In this document: piece after piece, positions 55,325-64,000 of the stretch
How the letters are laid out: each line of letters starts with the position of its first letter
Numbering within the stretch: position 1 is the stretch's first letter
DNA from: Piliocolobus tephrosceles
Lineage: Eukaryota; Chordata; Mammalia; Primates; Cercopithecidae
Length of the DNA: 64,000 nucleotides
NCBI RefSeq assembly: GCF_002776525.5
Contig: NC_045447.1
Span: forward strand, 24,301,002-24,365,001
Reading direction: 5' to 3'
Notes under the pieces: generated by a model
The model's input: the letters and a program-made list of their open reading frames with translations, nothing else
What the model was told of the DNA's origin: nothing
The model's database searches: none
Position numbers and translations under genes: made by a program

Positions 55325-55985
55325 CTGATAACACTTTAGAAAGCTCTTTTTGGCTGGAGTGTAGAAACTGATTCAGACATGGGCAATATTGGAGGCAGAG
55401 AAACCAGATAAGGGACTATGGCAGCAGATAACCTGTTGACATCCTACACAGAGGTTCTGGCAATGGGAATAGAGAAACAGATGGTGTTGACAGGACTCAG
55501 TGCTTTTTTACAAGTGGGATAAAAGGCAAGGAAAAGGTCCAGAATGATTCCCAGGTTTCTGGCTTGGGCCACTGGGCAAATGGTGAGGATGTTCACTGTG
55601 ATACAGGATGTAGCAGAAAGGGGAGGTTTTGGGGTTGAGGGAGGTGGATGGGGAGTGCCCATAAGACATCCCAATTGAGGTGTTTAGCAGGCAGTTGGAG
55701 CTCTAGCCCTTGCACCCAGGGGAGAAATGTGGACTGGATGACTTTGGAAGTCAGCAGCCTATGAATGGTAATTGAAGCCACTGGAATGGATGAGCTAAAG
55801 TGAGCTTCCTGGGATGGTGTGAGGAGGGAGAATAGAGGACCCAGGATATAACTCTGAAAACCACAACATTTAAGGGCTGATCTGAAAAAGAATAGAGCAA
55901 AGGAGTCTCGGAAGGAGCTGCCAGTGAGATGACAAGAAACCCAGGCATGTTAAAAGAGCCATGAAAAGAGCAGGTGTTAAGAAAT
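55325..55985 (-). mobile_element. LINE-2 RT-end, antisense
   Basis: The 76-residue minus-strand frame at 55444-55674 contains ARNLGIILDLFL, close to the NLGVILD-type motif near the end of L2/CR1 reverse transcriptase. The rest of the segment ('gtggactggatgactttgga', 'cagtgagatgacaagaaac') follows the L2 complement. It is a decayed piece, not a gene. Confidence 0.8.
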
Positions 55986-55993
55986 GTGACCAA

Positions 55994-56296
55994 GACGGGC
56001 ACAGTGGCTCGTGCCTGTAATCCCAGCACTTCAGGAGGCCAAAGACGGAGGATCACTTGAGCCCAGGAGTTCAAGACCAATCCCAGGCAACATGGTGAAA
56101 CCCCATCTCTTCAAAGAAAATAAAAAAATACAAATATTAGCCAGGTGTGGGGACACATGCCTGTAGTCCCAGCTACTCAGGAGGCTGGGGCAGGAGGATC
56201 ACCTGAGTCTGGGGAAGTTGAGGCTGTGGTGAGCTGTGATCACATCACTGCACTCCAACCTGGGCAACAGAACAAGGCCCTATCTTAAAACAAATA
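55994..56296 (+). mobile_element. AluJ-like, sense
   Basis: 'gacgggcacagtggctcgtg' to 'gcaacagaacaaggccctat'. Diverged. Confidence 0.9.
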
Positions 56297-56754
56297 AGTG
56301 AAACCAGAGGACTGAAAGGTGTTCCCTGGATTTAGGGACATGGAAGTCATCAGCCACCTCTGCCCCCAATAGGGGAGGTTGTCATTTTCACCATTGTGAC
56401 AATAACAATGATCACAATGGTATCACCTTAGAATTATGTAACACTTTATACTTTTGTAAGCAGTTTATGTTCCACAACCTTCTTCTGTTTTATGGAAATT
56501 GTAGATCATAAAGTCACATTTTAAGGAACTAGGGAAGTTTGTTCCAGAAAAGAGAAGATTCAGGGGGGGATATTCTGAACATGCTGAGAGTTTCCAAATT
56601 CCCAAAAGGCTATGCAGAGTCTTCCAAGCAGAGCTTCAGAGGGCTGTGGACATCAGGGCCTGACTCAGATATTTGTAAAATCAGAGTTGTCCAACAACAG
56701 GATGTGCTACCTCCAAAGATAATGAGAGCCTCACGCCCACTCTACCCACTCCAC
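56297..56754. other. Unassigned sequence
   Basis: No gene. Holds the likely donor (56664-56700) of the 37-bp segment found in the MLT1 at 54660. The plus-strand frame 56539-57030 ends in an Alu and has no domain. Confidence 0.4.
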
Positions 56755-56885
56755 CTTCTCAAGCACTTTCAAGTTCATTGTCTCATTTCACCTTTGAAAC
56801 AGTTCTGTGGGGAGAGAGAGGTGGTTTTCCCTGAACTCACAGATGGAGAACCTGAAGCTCCACTTCTTGTTCCAAGAGCAGTGTT
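56755..56885 (-). mobile_element. MIR-like fragment, antisense
   Basis: 'caagcactttcaagttcatt', 'gtctcatttcacctttgaaa' and 'actcacagatggagaacctg' fit the MIR complement. Confidence 0.55.
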
Positions 56886-56964
56886 TTGGCCATGCCTTCC
56901 ATTGGAGACATCTGGGCTGAGCAGTCACCTGTCAGGGAAACCCAGCAAGAATTACTGCCCAGGG

Positions 56965-57261
56965 GGCCAGGCACGGTGGCTCACGCCTATAATCCCAGCA
57001 CTTTGGGAGGCCGAGGCAGGTGGATCATGAGGTCAGGAGATCGAGACCATCCTGGATAACACAGTGAAAACCCGTCTCTACTAAAAAATACAAAAAAATT
57101 AGCTGGACGTGGTGGCGGGCGCCTGTAGTCCCAGCTACTTGGGAGGCTGAGGCAGGAGAATGGTGTGAACCTGGCAGGCAGAGCTTGCAGTGAGCCGAGA
57201 TCGCACCACTGCACTCCAGGCTGGGCGACAGAGCAAGAGACTCCACCTCAAAAAAAAAAAA
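56965..57261 (+). mobile_element. AluY-like with 13-bp TSD
   Basis: Well-preserved Alu. 'aagaattactgcc' lies on both sides (56947-56959 and 57262-57274). Carries 'gagcttgcagtgagccgaga' and 'gatcgcaccactgcactcc', the ordinary AluY form, unlike the element at 62819. Confidence 0.95.
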
Positions 57262-57446
57262 AAGAATTACTGCCTGGGGGAAGGAGAAGGGAGTGTATAT
57301 AGGAGCTAGGGGCCCCTACTAGCTAAGGTTGCTTCTAGGTAAACCATCAGTAACAATGGTTTTCTTCATCACATGGGGTAACGCTCTTTACAGATGAGGA
57401 AACTGAAGTACAGAGAAAATGTTATTGAAAAATAAAGGTCCTCCCA

Positions 57447-57544
57447 GGTTGCAGTGAGCCGAGATTGCATCATTGTACTCCAGCCTGGGCAACGAGAGTG
57501 AAACTCCATCTCAAAAATAAATAAATAAATATATATATAAATAA
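57447..57544 (+). mobile_element. 5'-truncated Alu with TSD
   Basis: Only the last ~80 bases of an Alu ('ggttgcagtgagccgagatt' to 'gtgaaactccatctc') plus an (aaat)n tail. 'aataaaggtcctccca' (57431-57446) and 'aataaaactcctccca' (57545-57560) flank it, so truncation occurred at insertion and not by later deletion. Confidence 0.85.
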
Positions 57545-57561
57545 AATAAAACTCCTCCCAC

Positions 57562-58088
57562 AGACCCACCAAAGGCAGTCCTTCGACAGACCTCAGCAAC
57601 AACATTCTAATCTCACAGGGTTCGAACACTTATTGATCCGTTTTTGACAGGTTTGTCTGGAGCAGTGTTCTCCACACTGATGGGTCCCTGGTCAAGGAAT
57701 TTCTGTCTCTGTGCCCTGCTGGAACAACCCCTTAATGATTGTGCCCTGCATGGGATCAGCAGTGCCCTACACTCAGTCTCTGGGTTACTGCTCTTTGATT
57801 CACACTCAGAAAACTCAGCTCTTCTTCTAACAGAGACACCATGTCAGGGAATAAGGACGCAAAGGACCTTGTAGAGCAAATTATGAGCAGTGACACAATG
57901 TTACTATCCAGAAACAAGAGCAGCCATAGACTGCTTCAACTCTTGAGCAGAACTGATCTCTTCAACCTAGGAAAGTCACTGAGACTCCTGGACATCTTGG
58001 TGGGGGGGAGGGGGGAGGGGGAAGTGGGAAGCTGGATATTCACGGATGAGATGGAAACTTCCTGCTAATTGGGACAGGGAGTGCTTCT
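57562..58088. other. Unassigned, with a G-run cluster
   Basis: No gene. 58002-58027 has four G runs (7, 6, 5 and 3) close together. The 76- and 75-residue frames at 57644 and 57841 are not recognisable. Confidence 0.4.
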
Positions 58089-58139
58089 GCAATTAATTTG
58101 AAAGAAATGATAAGCAAATGCAATTAATTTGAAAGAAAT
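58089..58139 (+). repeat. 31-bp-period tandem duplication
   Basis: A 20-base unit 'gcaattaatttgaaagaaat' occurs at 58089-58108 and 58120-58139. Confidence 0.9.
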
Positions 58140-58144
58140 AAGTA

Positions 58145-58410
58145 AACCAAGTATCTGTCAACAAGAGAATGAATTGATAAATTATGGTATTTCCACATAT
58201 TGAAATACTATATAGCATAAAAAATGGATAAACAAGGATACTCACATGTAAAACATCATAGTAGATTTAAAAAGGCACATTGCATAAAAATTATGTCATA
58301 TATACAGTATGACATAATTTAATGTAGTTCAAAAACCTACAAAACAATGCTTTACATGGCTTAAGGATACACATTTGCCAGTGCAGTAAAAGTATAAGTA
58401 AAATGACCGG
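58145..58410 (+). mobile_element. Old L1M fragment, sense
   Basis: 'aagtatctgtcaacaagaga', 'ttgataaattatggtatttc' and 'ttgaaatactatatagcat' follow the late-ORF2/3' region of L1M. Confidence 0.65.
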
Positions 58411-59994
58411 GAATGATAAAAAGCTCATTCAGGGAATTGGCTACTTACTGAGTAAGGAGGTGGCACAGAGGATGATGTGACAGGAAAGGGATGCACAGGA
58501 GGTTCTATCATATTGGAAATGCTTTGTTTCTTAGGATCGCTTGGGTATACCCACCTTACATTATTCTTTATGCCTTATTGCTTTCAAAATATGTTTCCTA
58601 ATAAATTGACCATGCCTATCCCCAAAGCGAGTAAGATAAGTCATAGCTATCACATTTATTAACAAATCTGCCTCCTCTGCTGAAGTGTGAGCTTATTCTT
58701 TCTTGAGGTCAGAACCACCCAGCTAATCTGGTCCCAGATTCCCGGTCCACAGAAACTGTGTAAAATACCAAATGTTTATTGTTATATTAAGTTTCTAGGT
58801 TTGGGAATAATTTGTTCCACAAGAATAGAAAAGTATTATGAGGAACAACTGAGTATTTTTGAGAAAGCAGAGACATAATGAAAGTGGTATTTTTCCAGAC
58901 TACCTTGTAATCTCCAAAGGACCAAATAACCAAATTTATTTTTGATCTGCAAAGCCCCAGGGGTTAGCACAAATCAGGAAGAGCTGGTGGCCCCAGGCTT
59001 GGTGGAGGACAGACAGCATATTAGTAATTTCAGTGCAGTCTCAGCAGACCATTCTTGGTCAACTTTGCACTTTTTTCAATCAAATCTACTTGCCTCAAGG
59101 GGATACCCTCCCAAGGACACAAAGTAGACCTTCAGGCTTCTCTGCAAACCCCCAAAGCTCAGGCAGGCATAGGGGAGGGACAGCTGATTACTGATACTTT
59201 AGAGGAGATAAGGAAAACATCCTCATCCTGGCTGGAAGATACTGTGCAGTCATAAAGAACAAAATGGCCAGGAATGGAATCAAAGACCTCTGACCTTCCA
59301 GCTCTCTTTGCAGCCTGGAAGGACACAATTCCTTGTCTGATGTCTCATTTACCATCTTAGGTCAATGCTTCCAGTTAGCACAAAGGTGAGGGTAGGGTAG
59401 CGATGGGTACAGGGATGCCCGTGAAAAAAACATGCAAAGGGAAAAAGAAAAACAATTTGGTAAAGCAAAGGGAGCAATCTATTTCCCTGGGCTGAAGCAT
59501 CCAAAGCTGATTCAAAAAGAAAGCTCCACTGTCAAGTGGAAAATGGGTTTTTTCCTAAAGCAAGCTCTCGAAATTGTCCAAGAATTGAGTGCTCTGTGAG
59601 GGCAGGGGGATGAGGTTGATCACAGAAACAGATTCGGTCCCCTGAGTGGAAAACGTGTGTTATCTTCATTCTGATGTGCTGTTAGGAGCTCAGCTCATGG
59701 GCATGGTAGGGAAATATTGTACTGGATTAGGAGTAATCGCTCTAAAGCTAAATTCATCTTCCCCATTTCTTAGGGGTGGAGAAGAGAATAATCAATTATA
59801 TTTGAGCACAGGTCACACTATAACAAGGAAATATGCCCTCTGCCAAAAAAGGTTTAAGAGAGAAGGAGTTGTTGTTTGTTTTGGGTGTTTTTTTGAAACT
59901 AAATAGTCTTTTAACAGAGCAAAATGTAAAAGACTAAGTAAGACCTTAGAAATTTACGCAGAAGCCAAAGAGTCCTCAGCTTGTTCCCTTAGAA
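58411..59994. other. Repeat-poor block, no gene seen
   Basis: About 1.6 kb, the longest stretch without an assigned repeat. Frames are all under 90 codons and none shows a domain or splice-flanked pattern that I trust. Confidence 0.45.
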
Positions 59995-60120
59995 GCTCTC
60001 CAAGGATCCCATCCATCTGCAAGTGGGAAAGCTGAGGTCCAGAAAAGGGAAGCTGCAGAGTCGAGGTCATACAAAGATAGTTGGCAGAGCTAATACCAGA
60101 ACCCAGGAACCCACCTGGAA
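59995..60120 (-). mobile_element. MIR, antisense
   Basis: 'gaaagctgaggtccagaaaa', 'gtcgaggtcatacaaagata' and 'ataccagaacccaggaaccc' fit the MIR complement. Confidence 0.7.
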
Positions 60121-60489
60121 GAGGGCAACAGCTATGAAGTGTTTGAGACTTTGCAGTCCAGATGGAGGATGAATGTGAGTATGAAGAGCTGTTCATTTGT
60201 TAGACATTACGAACACTAGTCTTCTTGGAGAAAGCCTACTCTAGTCATACAAGATGCTGGTACAGGAAAGAGGACTAGAAAGTAGGAACTCACTGACCCA
60301 AGAAGAGCTTATACCCAAGAACAGCATCTTAGCCTCTGGAAATTGAGTTTTCTTGTGCCTGGGTCCAGCATGGACTTCCTCAGAGCTGGGTTTGGGGAAA
60401 AGTCAGCTTAGAAATATGGCAGCAGGGGCTACTTTAAAGAAAAGTAGCCATAGCCTGAATGAAAAGGCAGATAAAGGCAATGAAAAGGA
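60121..60489. other. Unassigned sequence
   Basis: No gene or named repeat. Confidence 0.4.
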
Positions 60490-60672
60490 GTGTCTCAGTA
60501 CCAAAGAGACCTGGGTGTAAATCCTAGCTCTGCCGCTTCCAACCATGCAAGCTTGGCCAAGTCACTGTATATCTCTAGCCTCCATTTCCTCTGCTTTAAA
60601 ATGGAGATACTAAATATGTATCTTGCAGTGAGCTCAGGGTATATAGGAGGCGATTAATAAATGTTTTTAACT
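60490..60672 (+). mobile_element. MIR, sense
   Basis: 'gacctgggtgtaaatcctag', 'ttggccaagtcactgtatat' and 'ggcgattaataaatgttttt' give a long MIR. Confidence 0.85.
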
Positions 60673-60920
60673 CCATGCTGAGCTTAAGAAAAAAAGAAAA
60701 AAGCAGGGGGAAGAAGATACTGATGCATGCACAAACATACTACCTGTCCAGATAGACCCTACTTGCCTGCTGTTTGTAGACCATCCTTTTAGCTACCTTA
60801 ATACATACTCATTTCCTGATGACAGAGATCTAAATACACACTATATGTGTCTTGATCACCAAACTTGGATGTAAGTCCTCCACCAGACACACTCCCTGGA
60901 CACATAAAATTCCTGGATTT

Positions 60921-61214
60921 GGCCGGGCGTGGTGGCTCATGCCTGTAATCCCAGCACTTTGGGAGGCTGAGACAGGCAGGTCACAAGGTCAGGAGATCGA
61001 GACCAGCCTGGTCAACATAGTGAAACCCCCATCTCTACTAAAAATACCAAAATTAGCTGGATGTGGTGGCACGTGCCTGTAATTCCAGCTACTCAGGAGG
61101 CTGAGGCAGGAGAATCGCTTGAATCCGGGAGGCAGAGATTGCAGTGAGCCAAGATCACGCCACTGCACTCCAGCCTGGCAACAGAGCGAGACTCCATCTC
61201 AAAAAAAAAAAAAA
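60921..61214 (+). mobile_element. Alu (S-like), sense
   Basis: Full Alu. The flanks share 'aaaattcc' followed by similar text, a probable target duplication. Confidence 0.95.
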
Positions 61215-61321
61215 ATTCCAACGAATTTAGAAGCCAACATACCCTATGCCCTCCCCTCCCCATCACCTAAATTTTCCCTGGCTGTGTCAATGACAGCACA
61301 GGAAACAGTGGGCAAGCATGT

Positions 61322-61515
61322 AGGTACCAGAGCAGGCAGAGCTGGGCTCAGATCCTGCCTCCAATTGGCTGAGTGAACTTGGGCAAAGTGTGGGCCCCTG
61401 TAGTTTCCTCATCTGTGAGACTGCAGTGACAATCAATACCTATTTTGCTGGTGTTTATGATGTTTAAAAAAGAAGCAATTAAACATAAAGTCAGCCAATG
61501 TTTGTGGTGGTTGCC
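61322..61515 (+). mobile_element. MIR, sense
   Basis: 'gagctgggctcagatcctgc', 'gagtgaacttgggcaaagtg' and 'tagtttcctcatctgtgaga' match MIR. Confidence 0.75.
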
Positions 61516-61589
61516 ACTGTTAATATCATATACCATGAAATCGGGGTAGGCTGCCCTCCCCAGAGGGGCAGCTAGGTGTGGCCAGTCTT

Positions 61590-62000
61590 GGGAATCTGGC
61601 TTCTGCTGGGGAGTCGTTACATGGTTCTAAGCAAGTCGTTTAACCTCCCTGAGCCCCCATTCCTTCTTCCGGACAATAGATTGTTTTTTCTTTCCAGACA
61701 GAGTTTTGCTCTTGTTGCTCAGGTTGGAGTGCAATGGCGTGATCTCGGCTCATTGCAACCTCTGCCTCCCAGGTTCAAGCGATTCTCCTGCCTCAGCCTC
61801 CCAAGTAACTGGAACTATAGGTGCGCACCATCAGGCCTGGCTAATTTTTGTATTTTTTTAGTACAGATGGGGTTTCACCATTTTGACCAGGCTGATCTCG
61901 AACTCCTGACCTCAGATGATCCGCCTCCCAAAGTGCTGGGAACACAGGAGTGAGCCACCACGCCTGGTCTGGAAAATAGATTCTAACACTATCCAGACCT
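61590..62000 (+). mobile_element. MIR, sense, split by an Alu
   Basis: 'ttctaagcaagtcgtttaac' and 'cctccctgagcccccattcc' on the left of the Alu and a short continuation on the right ('aatagattctaacactatcc'). Confidence 0.65.
61685..61972 (-). mobile_element. Alu (S-like), antisense, with TSD
   Basis: 'cagacagagttttgctcttg' to 'gagccaccacgcctggtc'. 'ggacaatagatt' and 'ggaaaatagatt' flank it. About 13 bases before 'cctcccaaagtgctggg' are missing. The 125-residue frame at 61576-61953 is mostly Alu. Confidence 0.95.
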
Positions 62001-62210
62001 CAGAATGTTTCTGTAATATTCAACTAAGGCAATAGAAACAATAGTGGTTGGAAAACTCTGTAGCATGACTCCATAAAAGGAAAATTACGATTTAGATGTG
62101 ACTGGACAACAGTAATTCTAAAATGCTTTCATTCCATAGTTACTCAGGATGCAGGCAGAAAAGAGATGAAAATTAACAGTGGGAGAGGTAAGATAAAATC
62201 AAAATATTTG

Positions 62211-62357
62211 GGACCTGGAGCCATGGCTCATGTCTGCAAATCTAGCACTTTGGGAGGCTGGTATGGGAGGACTGCTTAAGGCCAGTAGTTCAAGACTAGC
62301 CCGGTCAACATAGTGAGACCCCCATCTCTAGTTTAAAAAAAAATTTAAAAAAAAAGA
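62211..62357 (+). mobile_element. Alu left monomer (FLAM-like)
   Basis: 'ggagccatggctcatgtctg' to 'agtgagacccccatctctag' and an A-rich tail. No right arm. Confidence 0.85.
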
Positions 62358-62804
62358 TTTGGAAATCTCTAATAGCACAAAATCTACCCAAAGCAGAACA
62401 TTTGAATCCCATCTTAAACCCTATTTCATTATTTCTACTATTATTTCATTTTGGATTACAATCTTTTTTGTCTGTTTACTTCCCAAGAACAGTTGTCTTT
62501 TTTTTGTTCTCTAGTGTTACTAAACAATAGAAATACTCTAGTTAAGAGCTTTCATAGCAACAACCCTCCACATGACTAGTCAGGAGCCAAGGTAAAATTC
62601 TATGGGACAGGAGACACATAGCACCTCTAAAGCAATACTGGTCTTTCCCAAGAAGGGAATGAGGAAGCCAACTGAACAAATGCAGGAATCCTTACGGTGA
62701 CCTAAAAACATCAGTTCCAGCCATGCGTCATCTTTCCAGGTCTTGGAAAGTGGACAAGACCAAGAGATCACACCACGCCCGATTGAATCCAAATGCTGCC
62801 CTTT
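62358..62804. other. Unassigned sequence
   Basis: No gene or named repeat. Confidence 0.4.
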
Positions 62805-62818
62805 AAAAAGGTACCTCA

Positions 62819-63140
62819 GGCCGGGCTCGGTGGCTCAAGCCTGTAATCCCAGCACTTTGGGAGGCCGAGACGGGCGGATCACGAGGTCAGGAGATCGAGA
62901 CCATCCTGGCGGTCAGGAGATCGAGACCATCCTGGCTGACATGGTGAAACCCCGTCTCTACTAAAAAATACAAAAAACTAGCCGGGCGAGGTGGCGGGCG
63001 CCTGTAGTCCCAGCTACTCCGGAGGCTGAGGCAGGAGAATGGCGTAAACCCGGGAGGCAGAGCTTGCAGTGAGCTGAGATCCGGCCACTGCACTCCAGCC
63101 TGGGCCACAGAGCAAGACTCCGTCTCAAAAAAAAAAAAAA
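62819..63140 (+). mobile_element. AluYR-lineage Alu with perfect TSD
   Basis: It carries 'ggctcaagcctgtaatcc', 'gccgagacgggcggatcac', 'aaaaaactagccgggcgagg', 'aatggcgtaaacccggg' and 'gagatccggccactgcac', a set known from the AluYR elements of Old World monkeys. The target duplication 'aaaaaggtacctca' is perfect (62805-62818 and 63141-63154). A 26-bp segment of the left arm is exactly duplicated in tandem (62885-62910 and 62911-62936). It is the youngest-looking element in the window. Confidence 0.95.
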
Positions 63141-63199
63141 AAAAAGGTACCTCATAAATCAAAATGGTCTCCTCACCCGAAAAAGGGATGTGTGTCTAG

Positions 63200-63262
63200 A
63201 GGATTGTGGTGAGGGCTACATGAATAACCTAATTCCTAATTAAGTGCTCAATAAACAGTTTT
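63200..63262 (+). mobile_element. MIR/L2 3' end, sense
   Basis: 'ctaattaagtgctcaataaa' with preceding text is a MIR-type tail. Confidence 0.5.
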
Positions 63263-63339
63263 TTTTTTAAATCTCCAGCTGGAACTTTGAGGCTTTCTGT
63301 TCTTTTCTGTTTGTATCTGATTTTCCATATAATACCCTC

Positions 63340-63490
63340 TTTTGCTTTCCCAATAACCCAACCAGATGTCTATAGATAGGACTCATTAGCACCACTTGAC
63401 TGTTGAGAAAATCATGTCTTGGAGAAATGAAGTGACTTGGCCTAGGTCACACTGGGGATGACTAGAAGGGAAGACTCGATGCCTTCCAAG
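63340..63490 (-). mobile_element. MIR, antisense
   Basis: 'cttggagaaatgaagtgact' and 'tggcctaggtcacactgggg' match the MIR complement. Confidence 0.6.
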
Positions 63491-64000
63491 GCCTGCAGTA
63501 AAAGGCTGTCCTCACAGACCCCAAGGAGAAGCCCTGGAATCACCAGAGGAGCAAAGCAAGAGCCAAGAATGTCAAATCTCATACAAAGCCCCCTACACAG
63601 GGTGACATTCCAGACTCAGTATTCTTATGGAGGAGCAAATGTGGCTCAGTTTCCCCAACCCCATCTGAGCCAGGGCCTGGTGCCAGTGCTGCCCAGCTGA
63701 CTACTGTCAGAGCCACCAGCACCTGACCACAGACAGGCACCCATCAGCTTCCCACAAAGCTTGTCCTGTCGGCTTTGGATGGGCACGCCCCTCTGTGACC
63801 GGAAAACCAGATGTTCTGCACCAGTTTCCAGGCTCTGACGTGGGTGCCCACTGCTCAGCTGCTGTGGCAAATCTCTTTCCACAGACCATATCAGCAGGTT
63901 TACCATAAAGTCACCATCTCACAGCTTCCAGCCCGAGTCCCTGCTTAGTCATGCTCCTTCTGGTTTCCCTTTATATACGGGAACGGAGAGACCCCAGAGA
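63491..64000. other. Unassigned sequence to the right edge
   Basis: Repeat-poor and somewhat GC-richer. Opposed frames (63458-63700 plus, 63646-63906 minus) show no domain. A gene outside the window cannot be excluded. Confidence 0.4.

Noticed and set aside
56539..57030. 163-residue plus-strand frame
   Set aside because: Its last part is Alu and the rest has no domain or splice context. Length alone does not support a gene.
1..64000. tRNA, snRNA, Y RNA or rRNA genes
   Set aside because: tRNA-like promoter text occurs only inside MIR and Alu copies. No known structural RNA sequence was recognised.

Overview
The window is a stretch of primate nuclear DNA built almost entirely from interspersed repeats. 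Alu elements are dense (about 35 full or partial copies, from J-like to Y-like), together with LINE-1 pieces of many ages, old LINE-2 and MIR copies, MaLR-type LTRs (THE1/MST and MLT1), and hAT and Tigger DNA transposons. One young, target-duplication-flanked Alu at 62819-63140 carries a set of substitutions known from the AluYR lineage of Old World monkeys. The source is therefore most likely a cercopithecid genome (macaque, baboon, vervet or relative) rather than human or ape.

No protein-coding gene, rRNA, tRNA or other structural RNA gene is recognisable. Long reading frames are Alu, L1 or L2 remnants or fall in simple repeats. The DNA is intergenic or deep intronic.

Layout. 1-9.7 kb: old L2, MIR and MER5-type copies with a few Alus, including a 1.6 kb antisense L2. 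9.7-12.8 kb: a repeat-poor block and another antisense L2. 12.8-26.8 kb: L1 and Alu rich, with an inverted (twin-primed) L1, a HAL1-like tract, several L1 3' ends, an Alu carrying a copied-in piece of a neighbouring L1/Alu junction, and a clean L1 insertion with a perfect 17-bp target duplication. 26.8-31.6 kb: MIRs, a repeat-poor segment with a good CTCF-like motif, a polypurine tract and an intact hAT element with 8-bp target duplication. 31.6-43.8 kb: L1M, Alu, Tigger and MLT1 copies, a 0.5 kb ATGG array, and a THE1/MST solo LTR inside an L1MB. 43.8-55 kb: MIR, L2 and MLT1 rich, with a template-switch-like hairpin in a MIR, and a 2 kb antisense L1M broken by a hAT element and nested Alus. 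55-64 kb: L2, MIR, Alus and the young AluYR element, with repeat-poor stretches at 58.4-60.5 kb and at the right end.

No operon-like or gene-to-gene relationship can be described. What the sequence records is a layered insertion history plus a few local rearrangements: template-switch-type duplications, L1 5' inversion and tandem duplications. Family names come from recognising consensus motifs by eye. Superfamily and orientation are more secure than subfamily, and element boundaries are approximate unless target duplications are quoted.
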